This document shows, piece by piece, positions 43,134 through 52,414 of a stretch of DNA of 64,000 nt. The stretch lies in the NCBI GenBank assembly GCA_026415975.1, contig JAOAFZ010000004.1:1-64000 (forward strand), given 5' to 3'. A program made the position numbers and the translations under genes. The notes beneath the pieces are model-generated. The model was not told where the DNA came from. It searched no databases and saw only the letters and a list, made by a program, of their open reading frames with translations. The stretch's first letter is position 1, and each line of letters begins with the position of its first letter. Source of the DNA: Patescibacteria group bacterium. Its GTDB lineage: Bacteria; Patescibacteriota; Microgenomatia; UBA1406; GWC2-37-13.

Positions 43134-44108
43134 CTACCCCGTTTTCCTGATCCGGGCAAGAAAAAATCCTTCACGGTGGAGATCGGGGAGAATGCGTGAT
43201 GACAATGTGACGGTTTGATCATACGATTTCCCCCGCCAGCTTACAATTGCCGCATCTGTTTGCAGATGGGGGAGGGAACTGTCGATAATCTCACATAATC
43301 CGGGATACCTGCGAAGTAACCAGTCCAGAACGCCTTCATTTTCCTCTGGAGACAGGGTGCAGGTAGAGTAGACCACAATACCACCCGGACGGGTAGCGCT
43401 CAGCGCAGAACGCAAAAGCCAGCCCTGCTGCTTTGCCAATGTTTTTATCTTCCGTTCACTCCAGCCACTGGTGCTATCGGAATCGTGAGTGCTAAAAGTA
43501 CCTTCCAGTGAGCACGGGGCATCAAGAAGCACTTTGTCAAAATACCCCTTATATCGCTCCCAGATACGTTGTCCGGGGAGATTCTCTGTCCTGGCAATAC
43601 GAACACCCTGCCAGGAAAGAATCTCTTTTAGTTTATACAGACGGGAACGGCTAACATCATTTGCAACCAGCTCACCGGTATTTTGCATGAGTGCGGCAAT
43701 CTGTGTTGTTTTACTTCCCGGGGCGGCAGTCATGTCAAGGACCTTCTCTCCCGGGCGCGGATCGAGTACAAGTGCGGGGATCATACTGGAAAGCCCTTGC
43801 AGATAGATTGCGCCAGAGTTGTACAACGTTGTTGCGGTAAGGATACGTGATGAAGTATCCGTAATAAATGCATCCCGGTACCAGGGAACGGCCTGTAAAG
43901 AAATTCCCTGTTTGGACAGGCTCTCGAGCACCTGTTCCCGACTGGATCGAAGTGTATTTACCCTGATTGATACCGGACGGGGAACTGTATAACTTTTCAG
44001 TATTGCAGGAGCCCGATTCGGACCGGCAATTTCGAATACACGCTCACAAAAGAGCGAAGGGAGCCCCGGAAAATTACCGGTTTCAGTGTTTTTTGAATGT
44101 GAGACCAT
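43134..44108 (-). CDS. RNA cytosine-C5 methyltransferase (RsmB/NSUN family)
   Basis: 324 residues. VLDMTAAPGSKTTQIAALMQN is motif I, LLDAPCSLEGTFS carries the release cysteine, and VYSTCTLSPEENEGVLDWLL the catalytic cysteine. The N-terminal PUA-like or RNA-binding region is short (about 90 residues), so it is closer to small RsmF/RsmB-like proteins. It acts on tRNA or 16S rRNA. The usual PCSGxG is PCSLEG. It reads in the same direction as the DHFR-like gene 11 bases upstream. Confidence 0.9.
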   Translation of the reverse strand: MVSHSKNTETGNFPGLPSLFCERVFEIAGPNRAPAILKSYTVPRPVSIRVNTLRSSREQVLESLSKQGISLQAVPWYRDAFITDTSSRILTATTLYNSGAIYLQGLSSMIPALVLDPRPGEKVLDMTAAPGSKTTQIAALMQNTGELVANDVSRSRLYKLKEILSWQGVRIARTENLPGQRIWERYKGYFDKVLLDAPCSLEGTFSTHDSDSTSGWSERKIKTLAKQQGWLLRSALSATRPGGIVVYSTCTLSPEENEGVLDWLLRRYPGLCEIIDSSLPHLQTDAAIVSWRGKSYDQTVTLSSRILPDLHREGFFLARIRKTG

Positions 44109-44118
44109 ATATTCGAGT

Positions 44119-44580
44119 CTATTCTTCTCCCGGGGCCGTCTTACAGAGCTGTGCGAACCGGAGAACGCGGTAATGAAGCAAAAGTGTTCCCCGAGTATTT
44201 AGCCGGGTCGATGAAACCAACTCCAGCCTGACAGATGACTTCATGCCGGTTACCAGGAGCAATGTGCCATAGTTACCATTAAACTCCTGAACAATCCCGC
44301 GTGGGGTGTCCTTCCGGAACTCAAGCTTGCCGGGGATTGTGTATCGGGCATATTTTTCTGGAGAAGAAGTGAGCACGATACGTAGTTTTCCTGAGCGGTG
44401 CTTCATGGTCCCCGCAGCATCATTGTACGTTTTTCTGCCCATAACGATTAACGGAGATGTCTCTATCATAGTAGCCAAATGTCGTTGAGCCTCGGGCGAA
44501 ATCCAGCTTTGAGCACCCGGTTCATCATTGTGGGCTATTCTGCCGTTTACACTCTGGACCATAATGCAAGTAATCTTCAT
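44119..44580 (-). CDS. RibD C-terminal/DHFR-like reductase with internal deletion
   Basis: 153 residues. [34 protein letters not shown] and [12 protein letters not shown] are the usual start of RibD_C/DHFR-like proteins, and [23 protein letters not shown] is the usual end. Between them LLLVTGM joins directly to KSSVRLEL: the middle part (GGG-x-ϕ NADPH loop and the DELxLTI strand) is missing, roughly 40 residues, without changing frame. It is therefore probably inactive. Its ATG overlaps the stop of the methyltransferase gene by four bases. Compare the in-frame deletion at 46839. Confidence 0.65.
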   Translation of the reverse strand: MKITCIMVQSVNGRIAHNDEPGAQSWISPEAQRHLATMIETSPLIVMGRKTYNDAAGTMKHRSGKLRIVLTSSPEKYARYTIPGKLEFRKDTPRGIVQEFNGNYGTLLLVTGMKSSVRLELVSSTRLNTRGTLLLHYRVLRFAQLCKTAPGEE

Positions 44581-45275
44581 AGCGGTTTACGAAAGACAGC
44601 TACCCACATGGTATTTTCAACATCTTTCCCGTTCATACGGTCACTGGCACGGATCGTACCCATGGAGGCAATCTGAAACATGTCATAGGCGCTCTTCAGC
44701 TCGTCTTCGGTATAGTGTTTTTCAGGAACCATATCGGCAGGGACTGTTACGGAAGAAATTACGGGTTCCCTCGTGGAAGCTGCCGAGGTGACACCTGGAG
44801 TAACAGTCTGCGATGCGGCTATACCGTAAAAAAGATAGCAACCACCCTGCTTGAGCACCCGGAACGCCTCTGCAATAGTAAATTGACGTTGTATATCAGG
44901 GATAAATATCGAAACATTTGAATCAATGAGGGCATCAAAGTGGTTGTTCGGATAGGGCCATTCTTTGGTAAGATCAACGAACTCAAATTCCAGCAACTGT
45001 GAAACCGCAGCTCCACGCACCCGAGCGTCGGCAAGAGCCCGTTCGGAAAAATCCGTACCGGTAACTCTGAAGCCGCGTTCTGCCAGGTAAATGCTGTTTC
45101 TTCCTTTACCGCACCCGATATCGATAATACGGGTCTCTGCCGGAGTATATCCGGATTGCACCAGAAAATCCGCAAACGCTGGCACCACCTGCGACGGTTT
45201 TGTGGTGTGCATTGTGGTAAATCCCGTTTGGGAGCTGTGCTCCCGTTCCCAGAGGTCTTGTAAATTTGCCGTCAT
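44577..45275 (-). CDS. Class I SAM-dependent methyltransferase
   Basis: About 232 residues from the ATG at 45275 ([19 protein letters not shown]). [32 protein letters not shown] is motif I and post-[26 protein letters not shown] motif [21 protein letters not shown] the following strand. The substrate is unknown; the SAM part resembles small-molecule methylases such as tellurite-resistance or ubiquinone-type proteins. The start at 45275 rather than 45296 fits the minus-strand TATTGT box. Coupled to the DHFR-like gene. Confidence 0.85.
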   Translation of the reverse strand: MTANLQDLWEREHSSQTGFTTMHTTKPSQVVPAFADFLVQSGYTPAETRIIDIGCGKGRNSIYLAERGFRVTGTDFSERALADARVRGAAVSQLLEFEFVDLTKEWPYPNNHFDALIDSNVSIFIPDIQRQFTIAEAFRVLKQGGCYLFYGIAASQTVTPGVTSAASTREPVISSVTVPADMVPEKHYTEDELKSAYDMFQIASMGTIRASDRMNGKDVENTMWVAVFRKPL

Positions 45276-45297
45276 ATCATGATGGTACAATATCACG
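45276..45297. promoter_or_regulatory. Second overlapping divergent -10 pair
   Basis: TACAAT on the plus strand (45286-45291, 6 bases before the ATG of the HAD remnant) and TATTGT on the minus strand (45292-45287, 11 bases before the methyltransferase ATG) share five bases, the same arrangement as at 41224-41248. Confidence 0.5.
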
Positions 45298-45655
45298 ATG
45301 AAATATCAACTGAAAGCGCTGATCGGCGGCTTTGCCAATGCCCTTGCCAATCCTACCGTCAACCCGGAGATTGTTGGTGAAGGGTAGCGGGGTGGAGCTC
45401 GTTGATCTGGACAGTGGAAAGCCAGTCTTAAGGAGAATACATCCCTTATGCCGAAGCGGAGCGGTTAATCAGGCGTTTTATAAAAAGTGGGCAATGCTTT
45501 ATATCGGACTGGCCTGACTCCGGAAGAAGTCGTCGGTGTAGGAGACAGCTATAACGACTTTTTCCTGTTAACTGCATGCGAAACCAGAGTCGCTATGGGT
45601 GATGGTACTTAAGCCCTAAAAGTCTTCGTTTTCCTGCGGCGGGCCAGCAAAATGG
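45298..45655 (+). pseudogene. HAD-superfamily phosphatase remnant
   Basis: The stretch starts at a leaderless-type ATG ([11 protein letters not shown]) but is soon broken by several stops. Near 45515-45600 one frame reads LTPEEVVGVGDSYNDFFLL then TACETRVAMGDGT, the unmistakable C-terminal motif of Cof-type HAD phosphatases (GDsxNDxxml ... gvaMgna). The central part, with the phosphate-binding loop and cap, is gone or unreadable. A TAA interrupts the conserved end. Gene death is clear. Confidence 0.65.
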
Positions 45656-45691
45656 TACTATAATGGAGGCATTACCCGTTTCCCCACTCTT

Positions 45692-46027
45692 ATGGCTGAA
45701 TATAATGCTCCCCCGATGGAAGAATATGAATTGAGCAACATAGAAGCAGTCCCTGGAATGGATGGATCCGGAACGGGCGTGCTTTCCGATCCGGCGGTGT
45801 ATGCTTTAGACTTTATGCAGATTATTAACCGTCCGGTCTGGTGGATACTCCTGTTTTTTATACCATTCGTTAATCTTGTGATTTCGGTAATCACGATGCT
45901 GGACCTGGGTAAGTCATTCGGAAAAGACTCGACATTCTCAGTTCTCGGACTGGTATTGTTTAACCCTGTCGGAATAGGCATTCTTGCCTTTGGCAAAGAC
46001 AAGTACATCGGCGCGAAAGCTTCATGA
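45692..46027 (+). CDS. DUF5684-type small membrane protein
   Basis: 111 residues with an acidic N terminus (MAEYNAPPMEEYELSNIEAV) and three hydrophobic helices; WWILLFFIPFVNLVISVITMLDLGKSFGKDSTFSVLGLVLFNPVGIGILAFGKDKYIG is the characteristic block of this family, also found fused to signal peptidases. TATAAT lies 26 bases upstream and GGAGG follows it, one of few genes with a possible ribosome-binding site. Its stop overlaps the ATG of the kinase gene (ATGA). Function unknown. Confidence 0.75.
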   Translation: MAEYNAPPMEEYELSNIEAVPGMDGSGTGVLSDPAVYALDFMQIINRPVWWILLFFIPFVNLVISVITMLDLGKSFGKDSTFSVLGLVLFNPVGIGILAFGKDKYIGAKAS

Positions 46028-46842
46028 AACCGCCAGAAATCGTCGTCGTCGGTTTTGTGCAGCACCAAGAGGTGCACACACCGGTGGCTAAGTTTTGTTA
46101 TACCGGTGGCGCCGCATATGCTGCCGCATGTGCGTTGCGAACATACGGAGTGTCGGTAGGGCTTGTAACCCGAATCGGTGATGATCTTACCGAGAAAGTT
46201 CTGGATGAATTTCCGGAAGAAGGTATTTCCCGTATTGCCGGCGGGAAGACAGCACGAATGGTTTTGTGCTATGCCGATACCCGGTTCCGCACTCACCCGA
46301 CAGGGTCACTGGTGCCTGGCGTAGCATCGCAACTACACCCCGGAGATATTCCGGAGGCGTGGGTAAAACATGCCACTGCTTTTCATATTGCGACAATGCC
46401 GCCGGTCATGCAGGAAGACTGGGTGAGTACAATCAGAAAATACCGCCCTGACGCTCTGATTTCTGTGGATACCGGGCTGTCTTTTCTCCGCCATGCTTCA
46501 GGAATGCATACCTTTTTGAATTTGGCTGCCCGCTGTTCTCTGGTGTTTCTCAACCGTTACGAATATGCCATGCTCGCAGAGTATGAATCCAACCTTCCTG
46601 AGCTGATAGTGAAACTTGACCGGGATGGCGCTGAGCTCCACCGGCAGGGACGAATACTTTGCAAGGTGCCTGCTCCGGAGATCACCCCGGTAGATGTTAC
46701 CAATGCCGGAGATGTTCTGGCCGGCGCGTATCTTGCAGGCATACTGCAGGGAACTCCAGCGCCCGAAGCGCTAAGAGCGGCCTGCATTACCGCAACCCGT
46801 TTTACCGGAAAATCTGCTCCGGAACGTTTTGATCTGCTATGA
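46024..46842 (+). CDS. PfkB-family sugar/nucleoside kinase
   Basis: 272 residues. The N-terminal glycine pair (CYTGGAAYAAACALRTYGVSVGLVTRIGDD) and the C-terminal signature VDVTNAGDVLAGAYLAGIL identify the family; the second motif is usually DTTGAGD, so TNAGD is a variant in the anion hole just before the catalytic aspartate, which is kept. The lid region is short. Substrates range over ribose, fructose, adenosine and pseudouridine, and cannot be told here. Coupled to the genes on both sides by four-base overlaps. Confidence 0.85.
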   Translation: MKPPEIVVVGFVQHQEVHTPVAKFCYTGGAAYAAACALRTYGVSVGLVTRIGDDLTEKVLDEFPEEGISRIAGGKTARMVLCYADTRFRTHPTGSLVPGVASQLHPGDIPEAWVKHATAFHIATMPPVMQEDWVSTIRKYRPDALISVDTGLSFLRHASGMHTFLNLAARCSLVFLNRYEYAMLAEYESNLPELIVKLDRDGAELHRQGRILCKVPAPEITPVDVTNAGDVLAGAYLAGILQGTPAPEALRAACITATRFTGKSAPERFDLL

Positions 46843-47180
46843 TGCAACCATGCGTAGTACTGGGAATAGGCAGTGGCATCGCTGCCTTCCGCGTACTTGA
46901 CCTAGCAAAGCTGTTGGTAATAGCGCCTGCGACTGCTCATCTGATTGCCCGTATGGCTCATAGATATGCAGATGACTACCTGACAACTGTTGCACTGGCA
47001 GTCACATGTCCTGTTCTGGTGTGTTCCTCAATGAATGTCCATATGTGGAATCATCCTGCCGTGCAGGAAAACGTACGGACCCTGCTCTTGCGGGGCATTA
47101 TGATAGCAAAGCCGGCGACCGAGCCGCTGGCATGCGGTTACAGCTTACCCTCAAGCCGCAAAAAACACTTCATCGACTGA
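46839..47180 (+). pseudogene. Phosphopantothenoylcysteine decarboxylase (CoaC/Dfp) remnant with internal deletion
   Basis: 113 residues in frame. VLGIGSGIAAFRVLDLAK is the FMN-binding start of Dfp-type flavoproteins, and LLVIAPATAHLIARMAHRYADDYLTTVALA, PVLVCSSMNVHMWNHPAVQENV and LACGY are its second half. The 60 to 70 residues that should separate DLAK from LLVIAPA are missing without a frame change, and the C-terminal CoaB half is absent. The active histidine region is lost, so the product should be inactive for coenzyme A synthesis. Confidence 0.7.
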
Positions 47181-47389
47181 AAAAAATAAACCCGGATGCA
47201 GTTGCCATATGTGAAAAACAACGCTCCCGCACACTCTGGGTGATGCTTCGTTGTGAATGCAGAGCTTCCCGTATTTTTGGAGTCAAAAACTCATCCCCGT
47301 CATGAAACTGAAAATTGCAACAGCGGCAAGCAACCTGGCCGACAAATGTTTTTCCGGCTCCGGGTTGACCGAACAAAAAAAAGAATCAT
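47170..47389 (-). pseudogene. Truncated P-loop kinase remnant (shikimate/gluconate kinase-like)
   Basis: Minus-strand reading FGQPGAGKTFVGQVACRCCNFQFHDGDEFLTPKIREAL carries a Walker A loop and the D-x-D-x-x-x-T substrate block of small P-loop sugar or shikimate kinases. The full family has about 170 residues; here it ends after about 68. An ATG at 47389 would start MILFLFGQ if one T were removed from the eight-T run (47375-47382), so it is frameshifted at the start as well as cut at the end. Confidence 0.6.
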
Positions 47390-47442
47390 ACAGAATTGTA
47401 CCATCAGGAAGCCAAATTCAAATTTGATATAATAAACTTTCT

Positions 47443-47928
47443 ATGTTAAAGAAATTTATAGATTCCCTGGCAGCCGGGAAAAAACAAATACCCACCTATC
47501 AGTTAAGTTTATTACAGAGCAAATCAAACCGGATTATAAAACAGATTACAAATGTGGCTCTAAAAAAATACCGGCTCTCGTACGTTGACTGGGCATTTTT
47601 AGGAATTTTATTCGAGAAAAATGAACTCCGGTACGGCTCTATTGCCGAAGAACTCGGCGTCGAACCCTCTTTTGTTTCTGTCTTGGTACAGGGATTGCAG
47701 AAAAAGGGATACGTGAGGGAAAAAATAAATAGCGTAGACAGGCGGGTAAAACAGATTACTCTTACAAAAAAAGGTGCAGATCTGATTCCCGAAATCGAAG
47801 ACTCGATGCGAAATACCTTTGAAACCATTCTTCAGGAAGTCACCCTAGCGGATATGCAGCGATATGTCGCGGTCTTACAATCAATCGCCCGTGTGAATAA
47901 AGAAGTGCTCCGCAATAGTGAGCTCTGA
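47443..47928 (+). CDS. MarR-family transcriptional regulator
   Basis: 161 residues. Winged helix-turn-helix of MarR type: YRLSYVDWAFLGILFEKNELRYGSIAEELGVEPSFVSVLVQGLQKKGYVREKINSVDRRVKQITLTKKGADLIPEIE, with the recognition helix PSFVSVLVQGL and the wing DRRVKQITLTKKG, flanked by dimerisation helices. It would bind a palindromic operator as a dimer, commonly its own promoter. TATAAT ends 9 bases before the ATG. The target genes are unknown. Confidence 0.9.
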   Translation: MLKKFIDSLAAGKKQIPTYQLSLLQSKSNRIIKQITNVALKKYRLSYVDWAFLGILFEKNELRYGSIAEELGVEPSFVSVLVQGLQKKGYVREKINSVDRRVKQITLTKKGADLIPEIEDSMRNTFETILQEVTLADMQRYVAVLQSIARVNKEVLRNSEL

Positions 47929-47946
47929 GATACGAGAGATACGACC

Positions 47947-48345
47947 TTACTGGGTTGTGCTTTCGCTGATACGCCGCTGTTTCCTAGCTTCGTGAACCTG
48001 GCTGAGCTTTTTAAACTTTTCCATAAGTTCATCAAGCTGTTCATCGGTCATCTCTTCTGCATCCATAAGACTGTTTTTGGCATTCCGGGTAGAGCGGATA
48101 ATCTCGTCAAGCTTGACATGCATGGCTTTTGACTCACGATTCTGTGTGTTTTGAATTAGAAACACCATTAGAAAAGTAATGATTGTTGTGCCGGTGTTAA
48201 TAATCAGTTGCCAAGTATCGGAAAATTCGAACACGGGGCCAGTTATTGCCCACACCACAATTACGAGGACAGCTATTAAAAAAGCGTGGGCTCTCCCGAC
48301 CACATCAGCTGTCCAGCGGGCAAGTGAGCGAAAAAGATCATCCAT
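47947..48345 (-). CDS. Low-affinity iron permease-like membrane protein
   Basis: 132 residues: LARWTADVVGRAHAFLIAVLVIVVWAITGPVFEFSDTWQLIINTGTTIITFLMVFLIQNTQNRESKAMHVKLDEIIR is the compact signature of this family, with two or three membrane helices and the conserved QNTQNRESKA block. The C-terminal part is a charged coiled coil. Despite the name, iron transport is not established for bacterial members. TATAAT ends 6 bases before the ATG. Confidence 0.82.
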   Translation of the reverse strand: MDDLFRSLARWTADVVGRAHAFLIAVLVIVVWAITGPVFEFSDTWQLIINTGTTIITFLMVFLIQNTQNRESKAMHVKLDEIIRSTRNAKNSLMDAEEMTDEQLDELMEKFKKLSQVHEARKQRRISESTTQ

Positions 48346-48459
48346 GGGATCATTATACCCTTTTTATCGTAAAATGCGATATCTGTATACCCGATTGAAT
48401 GCATACCACGCAGATTGATTGTCAAACGGAATAAATGCTATAGCGTTGCTAACGCACCG

Positions 48460-49242
48460 CTATTCCGGGAGAATCTGCCAGATAAGGTTGAAAATTTCTT
48501 TCGAAGTGATGTAGTAATCTTTACAGGTAAGAATAACCCCGCCTGTTTCTTTTCGGGGATTGATTACTGCTACGTTCCCGTCAAAGATGAATATGCCACC
48601 GACAGTCAACTTCAAAGCTGCAGAGGCAAACTTATACCGGTACCGATTATTTGTGGCAAGCCGGGTTACAAGATTCCTTGCACCATCCGATCCATCGACG
48701 ATCTGTTGTATCCTCAGTTCCTTATTCCGTTCCACCCCTTGTATCAACAAATCAATACTTTCCGGAAAAATCACGCTGACGCTATCAAAGTTAAGATATG
48801 ACCGGATCATCTTTGAATTGAGTGCCTCCTCATAAACCAGCCGTATTCCGTTTGCCCCTTCAAAAAAGCGCACCTCAACTTTTTCCGCTCTTCCGGTTTT
48901 TGGAAGGATGTTTTGCATGTTCTGTACTATCTGCGGAAACTCGGAGATCACATCTTCCAGCTCAGCTTCGCGTTTTTTGATCAGTTTTTTCAGTTGATCG
49001 GGGGGTTCGGCAACAATTTTGCGACGCGCACCTTTCCGTATCTCAGTAACAAGCCCCTTCGAGATCAGACTTTCGATATTGAAATGGGCAGTAATCCGCT
49101 TTATGCCAACATAATTGGCCAGTTCCATTACAGTACTACTCCCTCTCTTAAGAAGTCCTACATAGAGTCTCCCCTCAATTTCCGAGAGTCCGAGTCTGGT
49201 CAGATACGAATATACACCTTTGATACGTATTGTTTTTACCAT
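48460..49242 (-). CDS. TrmB-like transcriptional regulator
   Basis: 260 residues. N-terminal winged helix LGLSEIEGRLYVGLLKRGSSTVMELANYVGIKRITAHFNIESLISKGLVTEIRKGARRKIVAEPP matches TrmB/Arsr-like DNA-binding domains, then a coiled linker (LKKLIKKREAELEDVI) and a C-terminal effector-like domain (VEVRFFEGANGIRLVYEEALNSK ... GGIFIFDGNVAVINPRKETGG). TrmB proteins in archaea respond to sugars; in candidate-phyla bacteria similar proteins are frequent but unassigned. Confidence 0.82.
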   Translation of the reverse strand: MVKTIRIKGVYSYLTRLGLSEIEGRLYVGLLKRGSSTVMELANYVGIKRITAHFNIESLISKGLVTEIRKGARRKIVAEPPDQLKKLIKKREAELEDVISEFPQIVQNMQNILPKTGRAEKVEVRFFEGANGIRLVYEEALNSKMIRSYLNFDSVSVIFPESIDLLIQGVERNKELRIQQIVDGSDGARNLVTRLATNNRYRYKFASAALKLTVGGIFIFDGNVAVINPRKETGGVILTCKDYYITSKEIFNLIWQILPE

Positions 49243-49462
49243 TTTTACCAGTAACTACGCACCTATCTGTTAACTGTAGGAAACTGTTGTGGAGGATTAA
49301 CAGCAAATACTTACTTTGGCACGCTACAGCATATTTTACCAGAATCATATGAGTATGTTATTGTTATGAAACAATATGAGTAATAGCTTCGGTATTTTTG
49401 ACAATGGCCTATCGCAAGAATATAATTGTTGCAAAACGTCTATTAGTTGTCTCGTATCTCCT

Positions 49463-49894
49463 ATGAATTCCGCACTTTTCTTGCTATCGCAGCCCCATGA
49501 CCGGAATACGCTTGACGAATTATGCCGGTTATTGTCACAGAGAGATTATCCCTCCGCAGAAAAAAAACTCATTGAATTCCTGGAGTCTCTCCTGGAGCGT
49601 GAATATAACATTAGTGATGATATTGAAGCTGCCATGGCAGATCTAGATATCATTTACACCCGCTTTGACCAGTACTATGCAAACTGGGGGAAAAACCACG
49701 GGATCTCGCCTGCTCGGGAGTTGGAAGAATTGGCAGATTCTTCACATGAAAATATCCTGCTTGCGCATTGCAGCGACCCGGAAAGCATGGATGATCTTGT
49801 TTATGAAGTTCGTAAATTTCTTGCCGGACAAAATATAGAGCTTTCAGGTGATGAAGCATATATACATCTGGAGGCATATAAACGGAATATGTAA
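49463..49894 (+). CDS. Uncharacterised acidic protein
   Basis: 143 residues from ATG 49463 (MNSALFLLSQPHDRNTLDELC), chosen because the upstream extension to 49376 is Cys/Asn-rich and unlike the rest. The body is helical and acidic (LCRLLSQRDYPSAEKKLIEFLESLLEREYNISDDIEAAMADLDIIYTRFDQYY), with no membrane segment or known motif. It is isolated between a regulator and the penicillin-binding protein gene. Function unknown. Confidence 0.5.
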   Translation: MNSALFLLSQPHDRNTLDELCRLLSQRDYPSAEKKLIEFLESLLEREYNISDDIEAAMADLDIIYTRFDQYYANWGKNHGISPARELEELADSSHENILLAHCSDPESMDDLVYEVRKFLAGQNIELSGDEAYIHLEAYKRNM

Positions 49895-49928
49895 ACAGCG
49901 CCTCCGATTGAGACACCCGGTGATAAAG

Positions 49929-52262
49929 TTACGGAACAGGGCTATCAGATGGCACTGGTTTTGCCAAATCCGCGGGAGTTTCCGACGAGAGCGGCCCATC
50001 TGTCGACGTCTTGATTACCGGCTCGGGGGTGATAGAAAGTTGCGGCGTCTCGGTTGGCGGAATTGTCGGAGTAGCAGTCGGCAACTTGCTTTCATCTGAC
50101 TCATCGAGCTCCTTTTCCTCGCGCTCTTTGTTTTCTTTATCTTCACGCTTTTTTCGTGCTTCCTCTTCTGATTTCTTCTTTTCTTCTGCTTCTTTCGTTG
50201 GATCGGGCGAAGGAGTTACTGGACCACACTTTTTTTCAGGCTCAGTTCCACGAATGTACTGTTCTATGGTCGCAGTGTATTCAATCTCTTTATCACCATC
50301 GCGGAACTGCACTTTTTCTCCAGGTTTTTTGTCATCAAAACCCTCCAACAACTCACCAGTCTCAGCACAGATGCGGACATCTACAACCCCGGAAGGCTTA
50401 CTAAACCATTCAACCGGCTGATTCACGAGTGCAGCTTCCATGACCCGGCGCCAGATGGGGGCAGCACCCAACGAGCCTGCCACAGAGCCCATAGCGGAGT
50501 TATCATTATTTCCCACCCAGACTCCCACCACAATCTGTGGTGTATATCCGATGGTGAGAGCGTCGCGGTAGTCGTTGGTTGTCCCGGTCTTTACCGCAGC
50601 GATGCGGGAAATATCCAGCGCAGTTCCAAAGACGGAACGGCGTGCGCCCGCATCTGAGAGGATAGATGAAATGATATATGCAGCTTCGCGTGTAAAGACA
50701 CGTCGTGGTGCCACACTTGTCCGCTCTATTACCCGGTCCCGTTTGTCCCGAATCTCAATAATTGCAGTAGGTTCGTACATCTCGCCCTCGTTGGCAAACG
50801 CGGCATAGGTATTCGTCATCTGAAGAAGCGGCACTTCTCCACTGCCGAGTACAAGGGATAAGCCATAATCACCTTTTTTCAGGGTAGTGATTCCCAGCTC
50901 TTCGGCTTTCTCCAGCATTGCTGCCACACCCAGGCGTTGTTGCACATCGACTGCGGTAGTGTTCAGGGATAGTGCGAGTGCACGTCGTAACGGGATATTT
51001 CCGCGCTCTGTCCGGTCATAATTCAGCGGCGTATACCCCCCGCCGAAATCGCGAACCTTATCTTCGAGAATAGTCCCTGCTGTAACTATTTTTTTTTCGA
51101 TAGCTGTTGCGTATACCAATGGCTTGAAAGAAGAACCTGGTTGCCGAGGACGGATTGCCATATTTATTTTCCCGTTCTTTTGGTCATTCCAATTGTGACT
51201 GCCGACCAACGCGCGTATTTCACCGGTATTGGGGTCTATAGCCACCACCGCGCCGTTTGTTGCTTTTTGAGCTGCAAGAGTCTTTATATGCGACGAAACA
51301 GCATCCTGGGCTGATTTCTGGAGTTCCAGATCTAGGGTGGTCTGAATCCGGTAGCCGGATTGACTCAGTGCTGGTTCACCATATTTACGGATAAGCTGGT
51401 CTTTTACCATCAACGCGAAATGGGGTGCTACCGCGTTAAAGCTGGTATCACCGTTTTCAAATGATATTTTCTCGCGCTCTGCAGCCTGACGCTCAGCGGC
51501 GGTTATGTACCCTTGTTCCTCCATAAGCGCAAGTACGGTCTTTTGTCGTTTGAACGCCTTTTCTCGATCTCCGCTTATCGGTGAAAACGCTGATGGAGCC
51601 GGAAGCACACCCGCCAGCAGCGCGGACTCGGCAACTGTGAGCTCGGCGGCATCTTTTCCGAAAAAAGTTTTGGCTGCCTGCTGTGCTCCAAATGCCCCCT
51701 CACCAAAATATACCGCGTTTAGGTACATTTCGAGAATATCATCTTTTGTGTATCGTCGATCTACTTCTATTGCCAGCACGACTTCCTGAAATTTGCGAAG
51801 GAAGCTGCGTTCCTGTGTCAAAAGAACGTTTTTTACTAGTTGCTGTGTAATTGTAGAAGCACCCTGAGATATTCCCCCACTCGATACATTTGCCGTAAAT
51901 GCACGGATTATGCCACGCGGCGAGAAACCCGGGTGATTATAAAAATTGCGATCTTCTGATGCAATTACCGCTTCCTGCAGGTTCTTCGAGATCTGGGAAA
52001 TAGGAACATACTCGCGTTGCTTGGCATCGTAGAGGGTATAAAAAGGCTTGTTCCTGCGATCCAGAAGAATAACACCGGCTTCATTCCGGGTAATCATGGT
52101 CTCTTTACTCCCCAGATCTTTTGCAAAGTAAAGATACGTAAAGGAAGGAATACCCACAAAAACCACCAGTGCCGCTATCAGGGCGAGGAAGAAGAACTGC
52201 TGCCGGTTATTTTTTGCCCAGACGACGCAGATGCGGACAAACCGTCGAAGTTTCCTACGCAT
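49929..52262 (-). CDS. Class A penicillin-binding protein (bifunctional transglycosylase-transpeptidase)
   Basis: 777 residues. One N-terminal membrane helix (QFFFLALIAALVVFVGIPSFTYLYFA). The glycosyltransferase GT51 domain shows VIASEDRNFYNHPGF and GASTITQQLVKN; the transpeptidase domain has the active serine in GSSFKP (about residue 375), and KTGTTNDYRDA (about 557). The tail after residue 680 is a long Glu/Lys and Pro/Thr-rich low-complexity region reaching into the wall. It polymerises and crosslinks peptidoglycan. The gene follows the HtrA-like protease on the same strand. Confidence 0.93.
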   Translation of the reverse strand: MRRKLRRFVRICVVWAKNNRQQFFFLALIAALVVFVGIPSFTYLYFAKDLGSKETMITRNEAGVILLDRRNKPFYTLYDAKQREYVPISQISKNLQEAVIASEDRNFYNHPGFSPRGIIRAFTANVSSGGISQGASTITQQLVKNVLLTQERSFLRKFQEVVLAIEVDRRYTKDDILEMYLNAVYFGEGAFGAQQAAKTFFGKDAAELTVAESALLAGVLPAPSAFSPISGDREKAFKRQKTVLALMEEQGYITAAERQAAEREKISFENGDTSFNAVAPHFALMVKDQLIRKYGEPALSQSGYRIQTTLDLELQKSAQDAVSSHIKTLAAQKATNGAVVAIDPNTGEIRALVGSHNWNDQKNGKINMAIRPRQPGSSFKPLVYATAIEKKIVTAGTILEDKVRDFGGGYTPLNYDRTERGNIPLRRALALSLNTTAVDVQQRLGVAAMLEKAEELGITTLKKGDYGLSLVLGSGEVPLLQMTNTYAAFANEGEMYEPTAIIEIRDKRDRVIERTSVAPRRVFTREAAYIISSILSDAGARRSVFGTALDISRIAAVKTGTTNDYRDALTIGYTPQIVVGVWVGNNDNSAMGSVAGSLGAAPIWRRVMEAALVNQPVEWFSKPSGVVDVRICAETGELLEGFDDKKPGEKVQFRDGDKEIEYTATIEQYIRGTEPEKKCGPVTPSPDPTKEAEEKKKSEEEARKKREDKENKEREEKELDESDESKLPTATPTIPPTETPQLSITPEPVIKTSTDGPLSSETPADLAKPVPSDSPVP

Positions 52263-52330
52263 AGCCGGTTAATAATACACTATTCTTGACCTGAAGGCAA
52301 ATTTCGGGCCTCCAGGTCGAGCAAAGTATG

Positions 52331-52374
52331 CTTAAGCGCCGTGCTTGCCGGACCGCTTAAGGAAACGTTTGTTC
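52331..52374. promoter_or_regulatory. Dyad and LexA-like box upstream of the penicillin-binding protein gene
   Basis: CTTAAGCG (52331-52338) and CGCTTAAG (52354-52361) form an 8-base inverted repeat with a 15-base centre. Directly beside it AAACGTTTGTTC (52363-52374) is the reverse complement of the GAACAAACGTTT box at 13468; the match extends to 15 bases (GGTGAACAAACGTTT). Confidence 0.45.
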
Positions 52375-52414
52375 ACCTTTTTCGGATTAGCCAGAATCCG
52401 GCTTCGTGTTTAAA

